Shown: one piece after another, positions 61,092 to 64,000 of the stretch | How positions within the stretch are numbered: the stretch's first letter is position 1 | Layout of the letters: the number at the start of each line of letters is the position of its first letter | Program-made: the position numbers and the translations under genes | Notes under the pieces: generated by a model | The model's database searches: none | Seen by the model: the letters and a program-made list of their open reading frames with translations, nothing else | What the model was told of the DNA's origin: nothing | NCBI GenBank assembly: GCA_021733645.1 | Contig: JAHREJ010000016.1 | Coordinates: 18,975 to 82,974, forward strand | Source: Bacillus subtilis subsp. subtilis | Lineage (GTDB): Bacteria > Pseudomonadota > Gammaproteobacteria > Xanthomonadales > Xanthomonadaceae | DNA: 64,000 nt | Reading direction: 5' to 3'

Positions 61092-61520
61092 TCTGGATGG
61101 ATGGCTGGCTGGGCGCTTCGCACCCTCCACCCCAACCTTGCGCAGCAAGGTCGGGGTCCGCCTCATCTACCTCCACCTCCCCGCGCCTGTCGGCGCGCGC
61201 CCCTGGACTCCAAGGGAGCTGTTTCGCCTGATGGAGGGCTTGAGGCGCCAAGGCGCCACCGGGACGGATGAGCGGGCAGCGCTCGCCATCGTCGGCGGGG
61301 ATGCGCCGCGCTTGACAGGCGATGACGCCAGCGCGGCCCGCAACCCGGTGATCGAAGAGCGGAATCGCAGTCACGACCATCGCGAGCGACGTCATCGGCT
61401 TGCGGAGGGGCGGCGCGGTTGCCGGCCAGCCGCCGGCACTACCGATTCGAGGCCGCCAGGCCCTTGCCTCGCCTTCCCATGCGCACCGGCCGAGCCGAGG
61501 CGAATGCGCAGAGTAGACGC

Positions 61521-61550
61521 TGTGGCTGTGGCTGTGGCTGTGGCTGTGGC
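61521..61550. repeat. five perfect TGTGGC hexamers
   Basis: Five exact tandem copies directly abut the first SMAG unit, whose own flank also contains TGTGGC. Confidence 0.95.
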
Positions 61551-61689
61551 AGCCGAGCATGGCTCGGCTCTACCTGCCCGCCTGTGGCAGCCGAGCATGG
61601 CTCGGCTCTACCTCTGCCCGCCTGTGGCAGCCGAGCATGGCTCGGCTCTACCTGCCCGCCTGTGGCAGCCGAGCATGGCTCCGCTCTAC
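61551..61689. repeat. array of four SMAG palindromes
   Basis: Units at 61551, 61589, 61629 and 61667 read AGCCGAGCATGGCTCGGCTC plus TAC (the last has CTCCGCTC). Spacing is 38, 40 and 38 bases with spacer CTGCCCGCCTGTGGC. The stem is the same as in the 43.96-kb array but the spacers differ. Confidence 0.92.
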
Positions 61690-61729
61690 CTGCCCGCCCC
61701 TGCCCGCCCCTGCCCGCCTCTGCCCGCTT
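61690..61729. repeat. four 10-bp tandem units
   Basis: CTGCCCGCCC, CTGCCCGCCC, CTGCCCGCCT, CTGCCCGCTT in tandem; they extend the spacer sequence of the SMAG array without the palindromes. Confidence 0.9.
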
Positions 61730-61770
61730 TAATGCCCCGCCCTGGGCGGCATCGCGCGCGCCACAAACGA

Positions 61771-61798
61771 CAAAAGCCCGGCCGAGGCCGGGCTTTTG
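61771..61798. terminator. rpsI terminator, bidirectional
   Basis: CAAAAGCCCGGCC (61771-61783) pairs with GGCCGGGCTTTTG (61786-61798). T-rich arm on either strand; 49 bases beyond the rpsI stop. Confidence 0.88.
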
Positions 61799-61846
61799 CT
61801 GTCCTCCCAGCGGGATCCCGAAGGATCCCACGCCAGGCGCGATGGA

Positions 61847-62239
61847 TCAGCGCTTGGAGAACTGGGTGGCGCGACGTGCCTTGTGCAGGCCGACCTTCTT
61901 ACGCTCGACTTCACGGGCGTCACGGGTCATGAAGCCAGCCTTGCGCAGCTCGGACTTCAGGGTTTCGTCGTACTCGACCAGTGCACGGGCGATGCCCAGA
62001 CGGATCGCACCGGCCTGGCCGGTGGTGCCGCCGCCAGCGGCGGTGACCATGATGTCGAAGGTTTCGACGTTCTTGGTCAGTTCCAGCGGCTGACGCACGA
62101 TCATGCGCGCAGTCTCACGACCAAAGAACTCGTCCAGCGGACGGCCATTGACGGTGATGTTGCCGGCGCCCTTGCGCAGGAACACGCGGGCGGTGGAGGA
62201 CTTGCGGCGGCCGGTGCCGTAGTTTTGAGTGATAGCCAT
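61847..62239 (-). CDS. rpsI: 30S ribosomal protein S9
   Basis: 130 residues, the usual length. N-terminus [19 protein letters not shown], central [23 protein letters not shown] and the conserved basic C-terminus ending QFSKR, which reaches P-site tRNA. Starts 2 bases after the rplM stop, as in the conserved rplM-rpsI operon. Confidence 0.99.
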   Translation of the reverse strand: MAITQNYGTGRRKSSTARVFLRKGAGNITVNGRPLDEFFGRETARMIVRQPLELTKNVETFDIMVTAAGGGTTGQAGAIRLGIARALVEYDETLKSELRKAGFMTRDAREVERKKVGLHKARRATQFSKR

Positions 62240-62241
62240 GA

Positions 62242-62670
62242 TTAGATATCCAGAACCTGAGGCTGCTGAGCGGCGTGCGGGTGCTCGGAACCCGAGTACA
62301 CCTTGAGCTTGCGGTACATGGCGCGGCCCAGCGGGCCCTTCGGCAGCATGCCCTTGACGGCGGTCTCGATGACACGCTCCGGGTGGCGCTCAAGCGCCTG
62401 GGCCAGAGTTTCGGTCTTCAGGTTGCCGATGTAGCCAGTGAAACGGTGATACAGCTTGTCCTGCAGCTTGTTGCCGGTGACGACAATCTTTTCTGCATTG
62501 ATGACAACCAGGTAATCACCGGTATCAACGTGAGGGGTGTAGACCGGCTTGTGCTTGCCGCGCAGACGGCGGGCCAGCTCGGTGGACAGACGGCCCAGCG
62601 TCTTGCCGGAAGCGTCGACGAGATACCAGTCGCGCTGGACGGTCTCGGACTTTGCAGTGAAAGTGCTCAT
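62242..62670 (-). CDS. rplM: 50S ribosomal protein L13
   Basis: 142 residues from ATG 62670, equal to E. coli L13. [41 protein letters not shown] and [12 protein letters not shown] are family stretches. The frame remains open upstream to 63501 on the opposite strand of coq7, but that extension is antisense noise. First gene of the rplM-rpsI operon, divergent from coq7 with 180 bases between. Confidence 0.99.
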   Translation of the reverse strand: MSTFTAKSETVQRDWYLVDASGKTLGRLSTELARRLRGKHKPVYTPHVDTGDYLVVINAEKIVVTGNKLQDKLYHRFTGYIGNLKTETLAQALERHPERVIETAVKGMLPKGPLGRAMYRKLKVYSGSEHPHAAQQPQVLDI

Positions 62671-62850
62671 GAAAGAACTCAGGTAGGTCGGGCTCATTAC
62701 GGCGCTGAACGGCCGGAACTCTGCCACGCGTTGTGAAGAGGCGGGATTGTACTGGGCCGCCCGGCCACATGCAAGTTGCCCCCGTCCCGGCTTGGCACAC
62801 CGCCCGCAGGGGGCGAGAATCCACGGTCCCCCGCTGCACGCCGCCCCGCC

Positions 62851-63495
62851 ATGACCGCGACCCGCCAGATCACCCCGCTCGATCACCTGCTGACCGAAGC
62901 CCAACGCGCCCTGGACACGGTGTTCGGCAACCCGCCGGCCAGCCGCCCCTACCCCGCGCAGGCCACCGCGGACGTACAGATGGGCGATGCCCAGCGCCGC
63001 CACGCCGCCGGGCTGATGCGCATCAACCACGTGGGCGAAGTCTGCGCGCAGGGCCTGTACTTCGGCCAGGCCGCCGTCGCCCGGGAGCCGCAGACCCGCG
63101 CCCACCTGCTGGAAGCGGCCCAGGAAGAAACCGACCATCTGGCCTGGTGCGCCCAGCGCCTGCGCGAGCTGGACAGCCGCCCCAGCCTGTTCAACCCCCT
63201 CTGGTATGCCGGCAGCTACACCATCGGCACCCTGGCGGGCCTGCGCGGCGACGGCTGGAACCTGGGCTTTGTGGTGGAAACCGAGCGCCAGGTCGAAGCC
63301 CATCTGGACGAACACCTGGACACCCTGCCCCCGGCCGACCTGCGCAGCCGCGAGATCATCAAGGTGATGAAGATCGACGAGGCCCGCCATGCCGACCACG
63401 CCGAGCATGCCGGCGCACGCAAGCTGCCGTTCCCGATCCCGTCGGTGATGGCGCTGGCGTCCAAGGTGATGAAGACCATCGCCTATCGCCTGTGA
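62851..63495 (+). CDS. coq7: Demethoxyubiquinone hydroxylase Coq7
   Basis: Di-iron monooxygenase that hydroxylates 2-polyprenyl-3-methyl-6-methoxy-benzoquinol in ubiquinone synthesis, used instead of UbiF in many gammaproteobacteria. 214 residues from ATG 62851. Ligand-bearing motifs: [36 protein letters not shown] and [10 protein letters not shown]. An amphipathic C-terminal helix is expected to sit on the inner membrane. Single gene between rplM and speD. Confidence 0.95.
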   Translation: MTATRQITPLDHLLTEAQRALDTVFGNPPASRPYPAQATADVQMGDAQRRHAAGLMRINHVGEVCAQGLYFGQAAVAREPQTRAHLLEAAQEETDHLAWCAQRLRELDSRPSLFNPLWYAGSYTIGTLAGLRGDGWNLGFVVETERQVEAHLDEHLDTLPPADLRSREIIKVMKIDEARHADHAEHAGARKLPFPIPSVMALASKVMKTIAYRL

Positions 63496-63546
63496 GGGCA
63501 CCCCGGACCGACCCGCGGTCGGTACCTGCCGGAAAACGAAAACGGC

Positions 63547-63564
63547 CCGGTGTCTTCACACCGG
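63547..63564. terminator. hairpin between coq7 and speD
   Basis: CCGGTGT (63547-63553) and ACACCGG (63558-63564) around a CTTC tetraloop, 52 bases after coq7 and between convergent genes. No clear T-tract; moderate candidate. Confidence 0.55.
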
Positions 63565-63684
63565 ACCGTCGTCGGTTGGCTTCCCTGGAACCGGCATCTG
63601 CGCAAACCGCAGGCGCCCCAGGGCGAGCTGTCCCGCCTGGCACCGCACCGCCGCCGGTTGCCCGGGGCGGCCGTGGCCATGCGA

Positions 63685-64000
63685 TTACTCGGCCAGGTTG
63701 CGCCCGTGGAACAGCTCTTCGATCTCACGGCGCAGCAGCGCTTCGATCTTCATGCGTTCCTTGAACGACAGGTTCTTGGCCTTCTCTTCGAACAGGTACT
63801 GGTCCAGGTCGAAGTCCTTCAGGTGCATCTTCGTGTGGAAGATGTTTTCCTGGTAGACGTTGACGTCGAACATCTCGTAACGCGACTTGATGTTCTTGGC
63901 CAGGAAGTTCTGGATCGAGTTGATCTTGTGATCGATGTAGTGCTTCTTGCCCTTCACATCACGGGTGAAGCCGCGCACGCGGTAGTCCATGATCACGATG
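63685..64000 (-). CDS. speD: S-adenosylmethionine decarboxylase, C-terminal part only
   Basis: The frame runs from a stop at 63685 to the right window edge, giving the last 104 residues. They match the C-terminus of the E. coli-type SpeD (264 residues): [34 protein letters not shown] and [14 protein letters not shown]. The pyruvoyl-forming Ser and the proenzyme cleavage site lie outside the window. The enzyme makes decarboxylated SAM for spermidine synthesis. Codon use here is noticeably richer in Lys/Asn/Phe than neighbours but that follows the family. Confidence 0.94.
   Translation of the reverse strand, partial: IVIMDYRVRGFTRDVKGKKHYIDHKINSIQNFLAKNIKSRYEMFDVNVYQENIFHTKMHLKDFDLDQYLFEEKAKNLSFKERMKIEALLRREIEELFHGRNLAE

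Larger units (their letters stand above)
61092..61846. other. non-coding repeat-rich region between tRNA-Gln and rpsI
   Basis: About 755 bases with no supported gene. 61092-61520 is featureless GC-rich sequence. Then come five TGTGGC units (61521-61550), four SMAG palindromes (61551-61689), four 10-bp CTGCCCGCCC-type units (61690-61729) and the rpsI terminator. Confidence 0.75.

Noticed and set aside
61048..61520. Genomic island at the tRNA-Gln 3' end
   Set aside because: No integrase, no second copy of the tRNA end, and no mobile genes before rpsI.
60865..61560. 231-codon minus-strand frame across both tRNAs
   Set aside because: It is the antisense of tRNA-Met and tRNA-Gln; the peptide contains the well-known spurious MDSNHR- and GWTRTTD-type strings that arise from antisense tRNA genes.
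61551..61729. CRISPR-like or integron-like array
   Set aside because: Spacers are the same short sequence and the units carry GTAG-hairpins; REP array.
62671..63501. N-terminal extension of rplM
   Set aside because: The open frame continues opposite coq7, but L13 length and N-terminus fix the start at 62670.

Overview
The window is a high-GC gammaproteobacterial chromosome segment, almost certainly Stenotrophomonas or a very close Xanthomonadaceae relative. The evidence is proteins of xanthomonad type throughout, a two-pump MdtABC-type efflux operon matching SmeIJK of S. maltophilia, and several copies of short GTAG-ended palindromes (SMAG/REP elements), a hallmark of Stenotrophomonas. I see no prophage, transposase, integrase, CRISPR array or rRNA operon. 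The segment looks like core chromosome with small lineage-specific insertions.

Layout: 1-6.2 kb holds a truncated TPR protein gene, then purH and purD separated by two tandem paralogous lipoprotein genes. 6.4-10.8 kb (minus strand) is ftsE-ftsX-response regulator-ung followed by rpoH. 10.9-15.5 kb is the conserved rhlB / trxA-rho block, with Rho carrying a long disordered N-terminal extension. 15.8-22.5 kb is a carbohydrate-uptake-type locus: LacI regulator, FucP-like MFS permease, TonB-dependent receptor and cupin-type protein, with LacI-operator-like palindromes in the divergent promoter region. 22.7-27 kb has a membrane diguanylate cyclase, a periplasmic protein with two TonB-C-like domains, and aceK. 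27.2-29.5 kb is a tightly overlapping four-gene cassette (unknown protein, small MglA/CvnD-like GTPase, two Roadblock proteins). 29.9-32.1 kb is monomeric isocitrate dehydrogenase. 32.1-36 kb has a repeat-rich spacer, an envelope lipoprotein, a LysM protein, queF and a secreted M20 amidohydrolase.

36.2-46.4 kb is the efflux operon smeIJK, a five-unit SMAG array and a YccS-type FUSC membrane protein. 46.5-50.3 kb carries an SDR, an LplT-PlsC fusion, a CD225/dispanin protein and a DUF2752 protein. 50.3-54 kb (minus) holds an AmpE-like protein, nudC, erpA, bactofilin and a coiled-coil membrane protein. 54.2-59 kb has a DUF4126 membrane protein and a coupled pair, REC-GGDEF-EAL (degenerate, FimX-like) plus hybrid histidine kinase. 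59-60.7 kb holds bfr, bfd (with Fur-box-like sites) and rppH. 60.8-61.1 kb is a tRNA-Met/tRNA-Gln operon with a clear promoter and terminator, followed by about 0.75 kb of repeats. The window ends with rplM-rpsI, coq7 and the 3' part of speD.

Functionally the window mixes housekeeping (purines, sigma-32, division ABC, transcription termination, iron-sulfur assembly, ribosomal proteins, ubiquinone, queuosine) with signalling and envelope functions. The most interesting parts are the GTPase/Roadblock cassette, the degenerate receivers and c-di-GMP domains, aceK beside a monomeric IDH, the tandem lipoproteins inside the pur pair, and the repeat structures.
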